From NCBI GenBank assembly GCA_947095585.1, contig OX352766.1, positions 930,001 to 994,000 on the forward strand: a DNA stretch of 64,000 nt. Direction: 5' to 3'. The notes below the pieces were generated by a model, which was given only the letters and a program-made list of their open reading frames with translations, was not told the origin of the DNA and did no database searches. Within the stretch, counting starts at the first letter, position 1; the number at the start of each line of letters is the position of its first letter. Of this stretch, positions 48,281 through 59,674 are shown one piece after another. Origin of the DNA: Nephrocerus scutellatus. Lineage: Eukaryota; Arthropoda; Insecta; Diptera; Pipunculidae. A program made the translations under genes and the position numbers.

Positions 48281-50079
48281 TATAGACGAGAAAAAAACAC
48301 CGCAGCTTACTTCATGCATAGCTGAGAAACTAAATTGGGGAAATGGAAATGAAAGAAAGAAAACAGGATCCAGAATACTTCCTTGGGGTATCCCATTATC
48401 ATTTGAATGATGGAATGGAACGTATTGATTAACCCTTAGAGCTTTAACCAAGAAAAATATTACTTCTGAACCAATAATTTTGTTTCTAAGACCCGTCCGA
48501 TGACATCATCCGTAATCGTAAGGACCTGTTCCCTCCAGAGTAGAGTGCTTATACCTGATAACACTTTTCCACAGTAAACTAATCGATAAATGTTGACATT
48601 GAAGGCAAAAATGATACTTTTAAGTAAAAAAGTTTCGAGTCAATAAGAGGCCTAGGTTAAGGTTAGTTTAAGGTGGTTGGTCAGTAAAACGACCAGTAAT
48701 GGTTCATTGTATAAGAGGCCTAAGCGAAAATCCTTTATGTGGATCCATTTCTGGCTTCTGCACGACAATTACCTTTTTCCGCTAAACATACACTCTGTGT
48801 GTATGCTCCCGTGAAAAGCGGCGAAGAACCAGAATTAATGTTTTGTGAACCCTTCCTTTGTTGCCACCAACCAGAAAATGTTGTGCTAAGACTTTTGTTT
48901 GGGTGTCGCCTTGGCAAACGGGAAAATAATCGATAGTCCTGTCGATAGTTGCCGCTGCCGTTCTCGTCATCGTCGCCGTCGTTAAAACAAAGCACTTGTA
49001 ACTATTTACATATATGTACGTCTACGTTCACCTGTGTACATTGTGGTAAGCACATGCACCCCCTCCTAATAGTTGATAGTTTGTTTCCTTTCGTGAATTG
49101 GATGTTTCTATAAAATACAGTGGCGAAGGGTTCATATAATCCGATTCCCGCCGTGTAACCAATGATGATAATTATGTTTATTGGTACAGATGACCTGTCT
49201 TGTTAACATCGATGACCCGTTCCCTTATCAATGATGACCCGTTCCCTTATCAATGATCACAATTTCTTTAATGAAGCGTTTAGTTGGCATTGATGACTCC
49301 TATATAATTAGGGTCGCCGCAGTGTCTTAGATAGACTATAAACCGGCAGCATAATTTGAAGCGAAGTGTAATTAAAGTGAAAACATGTAAACATCGATCT
49401 TGTTTTAGTCAATCTTTGATAGTTTATCGAATATAACTGTAATGACAGTAATTGTGTTTTATAAAAAAAAGTTATTGTGGTACTAACAATTTGTTATTAT
49501 TTTGAATGTTATAACAACCAGTTATTTAGACACTGGCAGTATTGCATTGCCAGCTGATGTGAACTGAGGTAAGCTCTAAGCGTATTTCAGAGAATCCGTT
49601 TTTGTCATTCACTTTTTGCAGTCGCTCAAAAGGGAGCTCTGGATCAATGTATCTGCGTTGACAAAGAGCGTACACGGAATAAGGCAACGTAAGACACTCC
49701 CAGTGTGAATTAACAACCACAATATCAACAATCACATTAAGTTGTAACGGATATTGCTTTCTTGTAAACCTTTTGAATGATACAGTAACTGGATGGTATA
49801 CCATGATGCATATAGGGAATACATCAATGAGACGACCATCTTAACGATGCTCATAGACAATATCTACTACTTTTCGGATATTTTCATTGCAAAAAACCAT
49901 CTTAGGATCACCTGCTCTCCCTAAAAATGGTTCCTTAAGCTAAATGCAAACTTATGTTAAAGCACGATGCTACCACACAAAAGCTCCAAGCTCCAAACAT
50001 CATTCAGGGAGTCCTCCCTTGACAATGAGTCTCTATATAAACAAAAAAAAAACAAAACAAAAACAGATTGCACCTAGGT

Positions 50080-50300
50080 GCTACAATAGGTGTCATTACT
50101 GGACACTGGACGTCAGATAGGCAAGTATGCAGCAAGGCTCGGCGTATTCTCAAACGACTTCTGCAGAAGCTGCATGGACGAGGAAGAGTTGGAGACCACT
50201 CTCCACCTTCTCTGTACATGCCCAGCTCTCCTTCAAAAACGTAAGATCCATCTAGGAGCATTCTTTTATAATGACCTTAGTGATTTGACAAATACATAGT
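50080..50300 (+). mobile_element. C-terminal end of an I/R1/LOA-type LINE
   Basis: Reads RQIGKYAARLGVFSND, then CRSCMDEEELETTLHLLCTC, a CCHC-like C-terminal motif after RNase H in this group. A relative of the same sequence is at 56690-56830. Confidence 0.7.
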
Positions 50301-50872
50301 ATTTGTGGCCTTATATGAAGCTCAAAATGGTCCATGGGGATGATCTCTCAGAGACTAGCTCTTTATTAATAAATTTGGAATTCCATCCCCGTCACGACCT
50401 TTGTATTTTTTACCTTTACAAGTGTCAGTATAAATACTAAAAATCGGCTAAGAATTTGCAAAGTTATGCCACAGAAGTGATGCCATGGGAGCTCCACTCC
50501 AAATATCATTAAGGTTTTTCGGCTAATTTGGTCACAGATTGGTCACTAATTGTAAAATGTCAATATGTCGAAAAATAAGAATAATTTTGTGTGCGCTGTA
50601 ACTGGAGAGTTGATTTATTCCAACACAGGTTATGTTCTGGAAGTTTGGATTTTTAAGTATTTCGTTTCGAGTTACCTTTGTCGGAATTTTTTGCTTCGCC
50701 ACTGATAATTTTTTTTCTCGGTACAATAAGTGACACCATACGAATGACCCGTAGCCAAAGCAAAACAAAAAACCCCGTTTTCTTTTTGTCGCGAATATTA
50801 TTCCATTAACTTGTACTGAATCGAATTCTCGACCTTCCTTCCTTCTCTCCTTCCGCTTGTCCATATTTTCAG

Positions 50873-53107
50873 ATTGCATCAAATCGGAGCGCGCCAGTCC
50901 AGATCAATCGGCTCGCCATCATCTGCAGCACTCGACGAAATCGTCGGAAATGGGCGAGGCTGGTGGATCGACACCACCACCGACGATGCCGCCAGAGAGA
51001 ACTTCAGCCTCAGGCTCAACTGCAACTGTACTAAGACGCTGCGACAGTAGCTACATGACAACTGATGACAGTTGCTTGGGCAAAAGCGACCATCATGAGA
51101 CGATGATGATGATGCCACCGCATGCCACAGCAACCGCTGCTGATGTCGATCTGTCGGCCCTGCCCTCGATAATTTACAAGTGCAACAACTGTGACTTCTT
51201 TGCACAGGCCAGATCCGAAATGGAACACCACATTGAGGGACTGCACCCGTCAGCATCGCCGGACGAGGACTTCCTAAGCATTCCAACAAATCCGGCAGCT
51301 ATTCAGGCATTTCAAGCGGCTGTCGCTGCAGCCGCTGCAGCTGCAAATGCAGCTGTGGTTGGTGGTGGTTGTGGTGGTGGTTCCGCCGCTGGTGTTGTAC
51401 GCAGCAAGTCGTCATCTCCTCCGGTACACCAGCAACAGTATCAGCATCATCGTCATCATCATCATCACCAACACCAACACCAACACCAACAGATGCAGCA
51501 ACAGAATTCAGAAAGAGGCAACGATTGCTGCCCACCAATGGGGCCATTTGATACAATCGGTGCTGCTGAGGTAAAGACTGAACGTATGGACACCTCGGAA
51601 ACGCAATCGAATGATGACTTGATGATGGATGACCATGGAGAGCAGCATCATCAAGATTCCGCCGCAGTGAAACACAACAACGGAGATGATGATGACGACG
51701 ACGACGACGACGACAACGACGAGGATAATGTCGAGTCTTCGCCAGCTGTTGCTGCAACAACAAGACAATGTAACAACGGTAATGATGCGGCTGCAAAAGC
51801 TGCACACCACATGACCCGACTACCTGTAATGTGCCCACTGTGCCAGGACAATTTCGTCGACAAGAAATCACTGGAGTCACACGTGATGGTCGTTCACAGT
51901 GTAAATAGCGATGGATTGGCGCGGCTATTGCAGCTTGTCGATACCAGTCATCGACTTAACATGAATACCGGCACCGGCTCCGCCCCTGCCACCAGCAGCA
52001 CCAGTCCCGATCATGAGCATAACAGAATCTCGTGCAGCACACCGCCTCATTCGGATTGTGGCAGTAGCAGCAGCCAACAGTCGCTGGTGATGATGTCTCA
52101 CCAGCACCAGCAACACCAGCAACACCAGCAACAACAGCAACAACAGCAACCGCTGCAATCTTTCTCGTCGCAACCACAGCAGCCGCCGCCGCCATTGCAT
52201 CATCATCAGTCGGCTGCTACTGCTGGGAGCGAGGAGTTTCCTTGCGGCTATTGCGGCGCCACTTTCAAGCTGCAGCAAAACTTACTCATGCATGCCAACG
52301 AACAGCAACACTATGTCCTTGCCAGCAACGATCAGTACCAGTGCCTGCAGAAGCAGTGTGAACAGCTGTTCCCAAATCTGCTGGCGATGTTGGCCCACTA
52401 CAAAGACACCCACATGAATATCGTCATCTCGGAGCGGCATGTCTACAAATATCGCTGCAAGCAATGCTCGTTGGCGTTCAAAACCCAGGAGAAGCTCAAT
52501 ACGCACTCGCTGTATCACACGATGCGAGATGCAACCAAATGTATGCTTTGCAATCGGAACTTTCGCAGCACCCAATCACTGCAGAAGCACATGGATCAGT
52601 CGCATCATCAGCATCATCAACAGCAGCAGCAACCACACCCTTTGGGCGGTAGCAGCAGCAGTCCAGTTCCTTGTTCACCACCCAGTAGTAGTAGTGGTGG
52701 TGGTGGTGGTGGTGGAGCCACCACCTGTGGAGAAGCAGCAGCAGCATCGCTCACAACTCTTCTTCATTCATCCGAGGCAGTAGCAGCTGTTTCCGGAGGA
52801 CACGATATTGCCGCTGCTGAATCGGTATCGTCAATGCATCAGCAGCACTATGGTGATAGGCCGATGGATTTGTATCATCAGCATCAGCATCAGCAGTCTG
52901 GAGCAACAGGAGCAGCAGGAGTGGCAGTAGCACCAGCAACAGCAGCAACTACAGGTACGAAACAAAATACGATCGTTGGTAAGGTTGGTGATGATATTGA
53001 TGGCGGTGATGGTGGTGATGTTGGTAGTGGTGTTGGTGGTGGTGGGGAAGCTTCTTCACATACTATGTTAAGTTATATCGAACCCATTGACCCTTCGAAG
53101 GCAACTA

Positions 53108-53167
<60 letters not shown>

Positions 53168-55302
53168 ACTTGAATTGTCAGGGCATTGCCGAGCAGAGTT
53201 ACGAGTACAACCACGATGAGTTGTCGCCGAAGGCGCTCGACCGCAAATACAAATGCCACAAGTGCAAGGTTGCGTACACCCAACAAGCTTACCTGGCGTT
53301 GCATTACAAGTCCAGTCAGCATCGACTGATGCGTAACATCAGCAATGAGAAGCTGCCAGCTGCCACAGCTGTGGTTTTGGCCTCGTCGTCGTCGTCGTCG
53401 TTGTCATCATCGGCCAGCGGCAGTAACTATCCGTTGGAAAAGTACCTCGACCCAAATCGCCCGTTTAAGTGCGAGATTTGTCGCGAGAGTTTCACACAGA
53501 AGAACATCCTGCTGGTGCACTACAATAGTGTGTCGCATTTGCATAAAGCGAAGAAGCAGCAGCAACAAATAGAATCGTCGATTGTTGGTGATATTGGTGG
53601 GGCTCCAAAGACAGGAACTGCATCGCCTAGTGGCTACGGATTGTCGTCTGACGGCAGCATCCTGGCAACTGGTGGTGTTGGTGGAGAAAGTGTCAAACAA
53701 TCAACCACAACAACGCCGTCCAAACGAAAATTCATGCCCGACGGCGCTGCTGACTTTGAGAATTCGAAAAAGCGTTTCAAATGTGACATCTGCAAGGTAG
53801 CCTATGCCCAGGGTAGCACCCTTGACATACATATGCGCAGCGTTTTGCATCAGACCCGAGCCTGTAGACAGCAAGAGCAACAAAAGAACAGCACAGAAGC
53901 GGCCCATTCTGCTAACGAAACCAGTCATATCGCAACTGTAGACACAACACAACAACAACAACTCAACATCAGCGGTGAGCATGCTGTCTATAAGAGCCTC
54001 CTTGAGAATTATGGCTTTGATATTGTCAAGCAATTCAATGAGATCAACAAACTGAGTCAGCAACAACACCTTCATTATCAGCAGCAGCAGCAGCAGCAGC
54101 ACCACAATCATCAGCAACAGAATTCCACTGCCGTGAATGTCAACGTCGCCGCCGCCGCTGACAACAGAACCTACTTTTGTCAGCACTGTCAAATGGTGTT
54201 CTCGTCGATTTTTGTGCTGAAAACACACTGCGAAGAGATCCACAATGAGAAGATCCCATTGGAATTCTTGGAGAAATACGCTGAGACATTCAAGCATTAT
54301 TTTTTGGAGTCGTCGGCGGAAGCGACAAACGCCACCACCATGGCCCCTTCAGATATCTTAGATTATTCGACAAGAAACAAGAAGCATCCATTGCCATCAC
54401 CGTTAATAATCCCAACCATAACACCGTCATCATCATCATCATCATCATCAACAACCACATCCACATTTAATGCTCCCCTTAGCAGTAGCTTAGAACCAGG
54501 TCCAATTTTAAATTCTCCTCACTCAATAAACGATTCTGACACACCCTTAGGTGAACATCATCATCAGTCGCATTTGCGTTCGCAAGCGGTCACCAAATCC
54601 CGACAATCTTCTGGCAGTGTTCGTAGTTCACCGTCACCAACGACAGCAGCAGCGGTGTCCGCAGCTGCAGGACAGCAACAGCAACAGCCTTTACAGCAGA
54701 CGTCCACGTCTCCAACTCCGGCAGGAGCTGCGGCCGCGGCCGCAATCTCAATGGCAACAGCAGCCGCTCTACTGAAGCACCAGCAGCAGGAGGCTGCTCT
54801 CGCAACACCACCCGACATCATCCAGAAGCTAAATATTGACCCCGCCATCTTGGCACAGAGAATCATGGAGCAAAATCTTGCGACAAACTTCCCACCAAAT
54901 TTTCCCAATTTGCCACAGAGTTTGCATAGCCTGCAAAATCTGCAGAGCTTGCAGCAGATGCAACAGAACCTGCCGATGAACACCATTGACATGTTGAACC
55001 TGATGCAGTTCCATCACTTGATGTCGCTCAATTTTATGAATCTGGCACCGCCATTGATATTTGGGGCAACTGGTGCCGCTGGTGGCGCTGGTGTTGGTGG
55101 AGCCGCCGTATCTGGTGGCGTTGGTGGTGGTGCCGCCGGCATCCCCTCATCATCGCAATCAGTTGGAGAGCTGCAGCAGCTACAGCAGACACCCGGTACA
55201 TCATTGTCAGCGACAACAACAGCAGCAGCACAACAATTGCTTCAGCAACAACAACAACAACAGCAACAGCAACAACAATCATCTGCTGCCTCATCTTCCC
55301 AG
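50873..55302 (+). CDS. zfh2: zfh2 coding exon 6 (residues 1530-3006), ten C2H2 fingers
   Basis: This is the largest exon at 4,430 bp, with acceptor atattttcag and donor gtaggt, ending in phase 0. It opens with CIKSERASP, a phospho-SUMO-like motif. Fingers start near residues 1631 (CNNCDFFAQARSEMEHH), 1848 (CPLCQDNFVDKKSLESH), 1986 (CGYCGATFKLQQNLLMH), 2018 (CLQKQCEQLF, three residues between its cysteines), 2056 (CKQCSLAFKTQEKLNTH), 2085 (CMLCNRNFRSTQSLQKH), 2322 (CHKCKVAYTQQAYLALH), 2394 (CEICRESFTQKNILLVH), 2498 (CDICKVAYAQGSTLDIH) and 2630 (CQHCQMVFSSIFVLKTH). Linkers hold long His, Gln, Ser, Gly and Asp tracts, including 19 consecutive GAT codons. The last 350 residues are Met/Asn/Leu/Gln-rich. 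Confidence 0.95.
53110..53166 (+). repeat. zfh2: uninterrupted (GAT)19 in exon 6
   Basis: Nineteen identical GAT codons encode 19 Asp (residues 2276-2294). Purity of the codon run points to recent slippage and likely length polymorphism. Confidence 0.95.
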
Positions 55303-55495
55303 GTAGGTTTCAACCTCCGAAATATCCGCTCAATAATAAAAAGTTTTTGTATTAAAATCAAGAAAGTCTATAATTAGTTGTAAGTTTGTTGATCGATTGC
55401 CTTCTAAAACTTTACTTCTATTTCTAATTTCTCATCCTCATCCTTCTGCTTGACATCCTTGAAAATGACACGCCCACCATATCCAACCTATTTAG

Positions 55496-55636
55496 AATGC
55501 AAGCAATCAAAAGCGCGCTCGCACACGCATCACTGATGACCAATTGAAAATCCTGCGGGCGCACTTCGACATCAACAACTCACCGAGCGAGGAGAGCATC
55601 ATGGAGATGTCCAGGAAAGCAAACCTACCGATGAAG
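55496..55636 (+). CDS. zfh2: zfh2 coding exon 7 (residues 3007-3053), first part of homeodomain 1
   Basis: Forty-seven codons lie between a tatttag acceptor and a gtgagtg donor, phase 0 at both ends. They encode the N-terminal arm, helices 1 and 2 and the start of helix 3 of homeodomain 1 ([15 protein letters not shown] ... [10 protein letters not shown]). The arm is Arg-rich as expected for minor-groove contact. The domain is completed by exon 8. The 193-bp intron 6 upstream is the shortest in the window. Confidence 0.95.
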
Positions 55637-55849
55637 GTGAGTGAGAGCCCTTAGCCGCTTAGTTATAGATTCCCACTCTTTATCACGCTATCTCTCTCTC
55701 TCTCTATCAACCACTCTCTCATTCACTATATACATACTCTACATACTGCACTGAACTGAAAAAAGGCGAACCGTCATCTCATTCCTTGTACCGTACCCAT
55801 TGCGCTAACATCCATACTTTCTAAGGCTGATCAATACCTTGAATAGAGT

Positions 55850-56122
55850 GAAATCCTAAGCGATCGATATATCCAAGGCGTTTGGAAGAGTCTGGCATCA
55901 AGCTCTTTTGTCGAAAATGAATGCCCATGGAATTGACAAGACCCTGCTTGACTGGAGTTGTGACTACCTTTCTCACCTTTCAATCCAGGTCGTATTGGAC
56001 GATTTCAAATCCAATGTTCACTGCATAAATGCTGGTGTTCCGCAAGGCTCTGTTTTGTCTCCGATACTCTTTCTCATTTTCATTAATGATCTCCTATCCA
56101 CTACTTCTAATACGAGTGATGC
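55850..56122 (+). mobile_element. jockey-type RT fragment
   Basis: Reads SKAFGRVWHQALLSKMNA, then AGVPQGSVLSPILFLIFIND, RT motifs A to B of jockey-like elements. It breaks off at about 56122. Confidence 0.8.
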
Positions 56123-56560
56123 CGACTGCTGCTGATCGCTGTGATCTGCTGAGTTTGGTGGAGTTATGCTTCTTCTTCATCGCTGGCCACCAGACTAGCG
56201 ATCCATAGGTAAGAATTGGCCGTACAACAGCTGTGTTTGGTTGAAGACCCAATTTCCTGTCGATGGTTTTGCTGCTGGCATAGAGTACAATGCATGCTTT
56301 CTTAGCTTTGTTCTCTATGTTAGCATTCAAGCTATAACCTTCCTATACAACGATAATCCAAGATATTTGGCGTTGGGGGTAAGTGTGAGACTTTTCTGTT
56401 CAGGCCGGTATTTTGGATTTAGTGGTCAACAGTACCATTTCCGTCTTCTCGGGGTTGACTCCAAGGACACAGCTTGTTGCCCAGGAGCTGACTTTACCCA
56501 GGACCCTTTTCATGACTTAACTGATCACAGAAAAGTGCTGGCCTGATACGGGAAATTAAA
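56123..56560 (-). mobile_element. R1/LOA-type RT fragment nested in opposite orientation
   Basis: The minus strand reads LGVNPEKTEMVLLTTKSK near 56430-56480, NIENKAKKACIVLYASSK at 56270-56330 and VVRPILTYGSLVWWPA at 56170-56225, the palm/thumb of this clade. Confidence 0.75.
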
Positions 56561-56639
56561 GGTTTCTCTTCCTCAGGGGATAGCCGGAAAACCCTACATG
56601 AAAACTCATGTTAAAGCAGGATGCTACTGAAAAAACTAA

Positions 56640-56900
56640 CCGTAGGTGGTCATACGGAACAACAGCGACTAAGCAGATCTGACCCAATCTGGATCCAAAA
56701 TGCTGATTTCGGCAGAAGCTGCATGGACGAGGAGGCGTAGGAGGCCATTCTCCATCTTCTCGGTACATTCCCAGCCCTTTACCAAAAACGCAAACTCCCT
56801 TTGGAAGCTTTCTTCTACTGCGACATCCATATTGGCATTAGCAGTTTCCTACGCTTCATACGAAGCTCTAATTGGTTCTGATCGAAGTGTGTCGGTTATC
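56640..56900 (+). mobile_element. LINE C-terminal fragment
   Basis: Reads GRSCMDEEA, a stop, then EAILHLLGTFPALYQKRKLP. It is clearly related to 50080-50300 with key Cys residues changed (first Cys to Gly, CTC to GTF). Confidence 0.65.
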
Positions 56901-56939
56901 ACTGACACCCGTACCTTAAACCTAATAATACCCGTGCCT

Positions 56940-57192
56940 CATCTCATTAGGGCTCGAAATGAGGCACGGACGTACTAACCAATTCAGAGATTCCTTCTTT
57001 AGCCGCACAATAGTTATGTGGAATGAATTGCCCGAATCTGTGCTTCCGCCTTTGTATGATACACAGTCAATCAAGGTACATGTGCATAGATCTCTCACCT
57101 TTTCCTCGCCTTAATATCCGAACGCCCAAGCTGTGCTTAGCCTTATAAGGGTGCAAACACCTTGAGCGTGTGTACACAATAAAAAAAAATTT
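56940..57192 (+). mobile_element. 3' end of a jockey-type LINE with poly(A)
   Basis: Reads RTNQFRDSFFSRTIVMWNEL and PESVLPPLYDTQSIKVHVHR, the usual C-terminal end of jockey-like RT ORFs, followed by ~80 bp of UTR and aataaaaaaaaa at 57179-57190. Together with 55850-56122 it may be one element split by other insertions. Confidence 0.75.
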
Positions 57193-57223
57193 CTGACTCT
57201 TAATATCAAACCCATTTATAAAG

Positions 57224-58558
57224 GTCGTCAAGCATTGGTTCCGCAACACCCTGTTCAAGGAGCGTCAACGCAACAAAGACTCTCCCTATAACTTCAACAA
57301 CCCCCCATCGACGACATTGAATCTCGAGGAATATGAGCGCACTGGACAGACTAAGGTGACTGCATTGTCTACCGCCGAAAGTGTAAGTGGTGTTGTCGGC
57401 GGAGATTCAGCTATGACGCTATCTGTAAGAGAGCATCATTTGCAGCAACACGAGCAGCAGCAACAACAAATCCAACAACATCAGCAACAACTTCATATTC
57501 AGCAGCAGCAGCAGCAGCAGCAACACCAGCAGCAGCAACAGCAGCGTCCACCGTCTTCTCAATCTGGCGGCGATCTGAATTTTTCCCAACTGAGCTTCCA
57601 TCCACAACAACAAGAACTGCAACAAAAAGAACTGCAACAACAACACCAACAACAACAACAACAACAACATGACTTAGCACACCAACAACAGGACAATCGA
57701 CCGCTGTCGCATCCATCGAGCGTGATCAGCAGTGGTGGTGGTTGTGGTGGTGGTCCTGGTAGCAGCATTGGCTTACTCGGTGACATTCACATTAAATCAG
57801 AGCCAAGCGATGATATTAGCGGCGGCGGCGGTGGCGACGGCGACGGAAATAACTCTGACGATTGTGATCAGTTGACACCGACTCTAACTCCCACAACGAC
57901 AGCCTCTTCGACAGCATCATCGACAGCGACCATGAAACCTCATCATCATCATCTCCACCACCATCATCTTCATGATCATCATGGCAGCAGCAGCGGCGTC
58001 GGCGTCGGCGGCGGCGGCGGCGGCGTCGCTGATCTAAATGAGCAGGCTCTAATGCAAGCAGCAGCTGCTGCAGCAGCCGCAGCGGCAGCGGCACACCATC
58101 AGCAGCAACACCAGCAACAGCAGTCAATGTTCTACAACAGTTTTGAAACTAAGTCCGAGAGTGGAAGCTCAGAAATATTATCGCGACCGCAAACGCCAAA
58201 CAGTTCCAACCCGTACGGCATGGGCAGCATGAGCAACATGAGTGATCTGCTCGGCCAGCAATTGGACAATTTGCCGCTCAACAATATGGCCAACATCAGC
58301 AATTTGAACAACATGGGTCCGCCGAAGAAGTTCCAAATGAACAAAATGTTCGAGAAGAACAATTTCGAGACAAACTCGAACAGCTCGAGCAGTTCGACAT
58401 CGAGCGGCAAGAGGGCGAATCGCACCCGCTTCACCGACTATCAAATCAAGGTCCTGCAGGAGTTCTTCGAGAATAACTCATATCCGAAGGACAGTGATCT
58501 GGAGTACTTGAGCAAGCTGTTGCTGCTGTCGCCGCGTGTGATTGTCGTCTGGTTTCAG
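57224..58558 (+). CDS. zfh2: zfh2 coding exon 8 (residues 3054-3498), end of homeodomain 1 and most of homeodomain 2
   Basis: The exon starts [15 protein letters not shown], completing homeodomain 1 with Arg at position 50 and Asn at 51. It ends VIVVWFQ, stopping between positions 50 and 51 of homeodomain 2 ([17 protein letters not shown] at its start). Between them are Gln- and His-rich tracts, an IKSEP SUMO-like site near residue 3243 and a Met/Asn-rich segment. The acceptor is weak to the eye (cccatttataaag) but is fixed by the homeodomain frame. Beginning the protein at the internal Met at 57317 would discard helix 3 of homeodomain 1, so the exon is taken from 57224. Confidence 0.93.
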
Positions 58559-58879
58559 GTAAGAAACGTATATATATTAATAGTCAGACCCCGAACTCGA
58601 CCCAAAGCCAAACTCTAACCTAAAGCTCAACCTATTTTTTCATGCATTGTCTATATGAATAAGACTCCCCCTTTTCATTATCTACCTCATTCAGCTACCA
58701 TGGTGGAACATCAACCTCAATATGGCCACTATCCTACTGTTTCTTGACTTTTGTTAGGCCTTTTACAGCATCCATCTTTATATCTTCCCTTCTTCTCGTA
58801 ATTCTGACTACCTAATTCGGCTGTGGCACTAATTCGTTCCTTTCTCTCCGGTAGATCTTAATGCACAATTATCGGTGAT

Positions 58880-59600
58880 GCAAGGTGCTCTTTTTTGCCT
58901 TTTTTTAAAGGTATTCCCCAAGGTACCATCTAAGGACCCTGTTGTTCAGTCTATTCATCGATGACCTTCTGCTAGCCATAAACCATTGTCTAGCCCATCT
59001 CTTTCTGACGACGTCCAACTCATTGTTGGTGGCAAAGCTATAGACTGGGTTTCTCTCGTTTACCAGATTAATGAGGACTTAACTTCTGTCTCAAATCGGG
59101 CTACGACTAACCAACTAGCCATTAATCCCTCAAAAAGTAAGGCAATTGCCTTTTCTGGTGAATCGCTTTCTTGCATTGCTCTCATATCAGAGCTGTCATT
59201 GGTCGTGTTTGGTCTGTTCTTCAAAAGCTTTATCATTTTGTCCAAGATTTGCTCCTTGTCAAGCTTAGAGTCAGGCTAGTACATTCCCTTTTAGTGCCTT
59301 ATTTTATATATTGAGCCTCTTCATCGTCTTAAACTATGCTTTGATGCATGGTATACGGTTCATTATTTGGGGAATTACCCTCCCAAATTTCCTCAACCTT
59401 GAGAATATAAATTTATTTTCTAAAATCATTAAGCGCTTACCTGGCTATCTTTTCTCTAACCTCAGGTTTGCTCTCTGCTCTTCCAGGACCAAACACCTAA
59501 TTCTTTCTACATGGGAGGGTGTAGCAGCAACCTTTAATTATTAGGGCTGCTCGTCTGTGGAATGCGCAATCATTAACCATCAGGGACTCTTTTTCAATTC
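58880..59600 (+). mobile_element. jockey-type RT fragment
   Basis: Broken frames give GIPQGTI (motif B), ISFSDDVQLIVGG (catalytic DD), NQLAINPSKSKAIAFSG and a degraded thumb, ending near LLVCGMRNH (WN-type C-terminal block). Confidence 0.75.
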
Positions 59601-59674
59601 TCTGTATGTTACTTAGTGTCGGCATGGTTCTGTCATTCGTTCTTCGTTCGGGGGTGGGTGGAATCTTGCGATCA

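Larger units (their letters stand above)
34906..50872 (+). other. zfh2: intron 5 of zfh2 (~16 kb)
   Basis: Unannotated parts look as follows. 37100-39650 is unique DNA with CA/GT and homopolymer runs and no gene. 40830-42420 has a cgtcaccgt run (41234-41265) and nothing else. 43000-45100 is unique, with an unrecognised minus-strand frame at 43291-43497. 46000-47150 is unique and AT-rich. 48300-50050 shows nothing but the string gatgacccgttcccttatca twice at 49205-49250. Conserved enhancers could lie here but cannot be called from one sequence. Confidence 0.75.
55637..57223 (+). other. zfh2: intron 7 of zfh2, nested LINE fragments
   Basis: The first ~210 bp are unique with a short (CT) run. 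The rest is the jockey-like and R1/LOA-like material annotated below. The intron splits homeodomain 1 between positions 43 and 44. Confidence 0.8.

Noticed and set aside
51299..51880. 193-codon minus-strand frame opposite exon 6
   Set aside because: Complement of the His/Gln/Asp tracts of zfh2; no splice or start evidence.
57317..58618. Starting a separate protein at the Met at 57317
   Set aside because: The frame continues upstream to 57224 and completes homeodomain 1 with exon 7 in phase.
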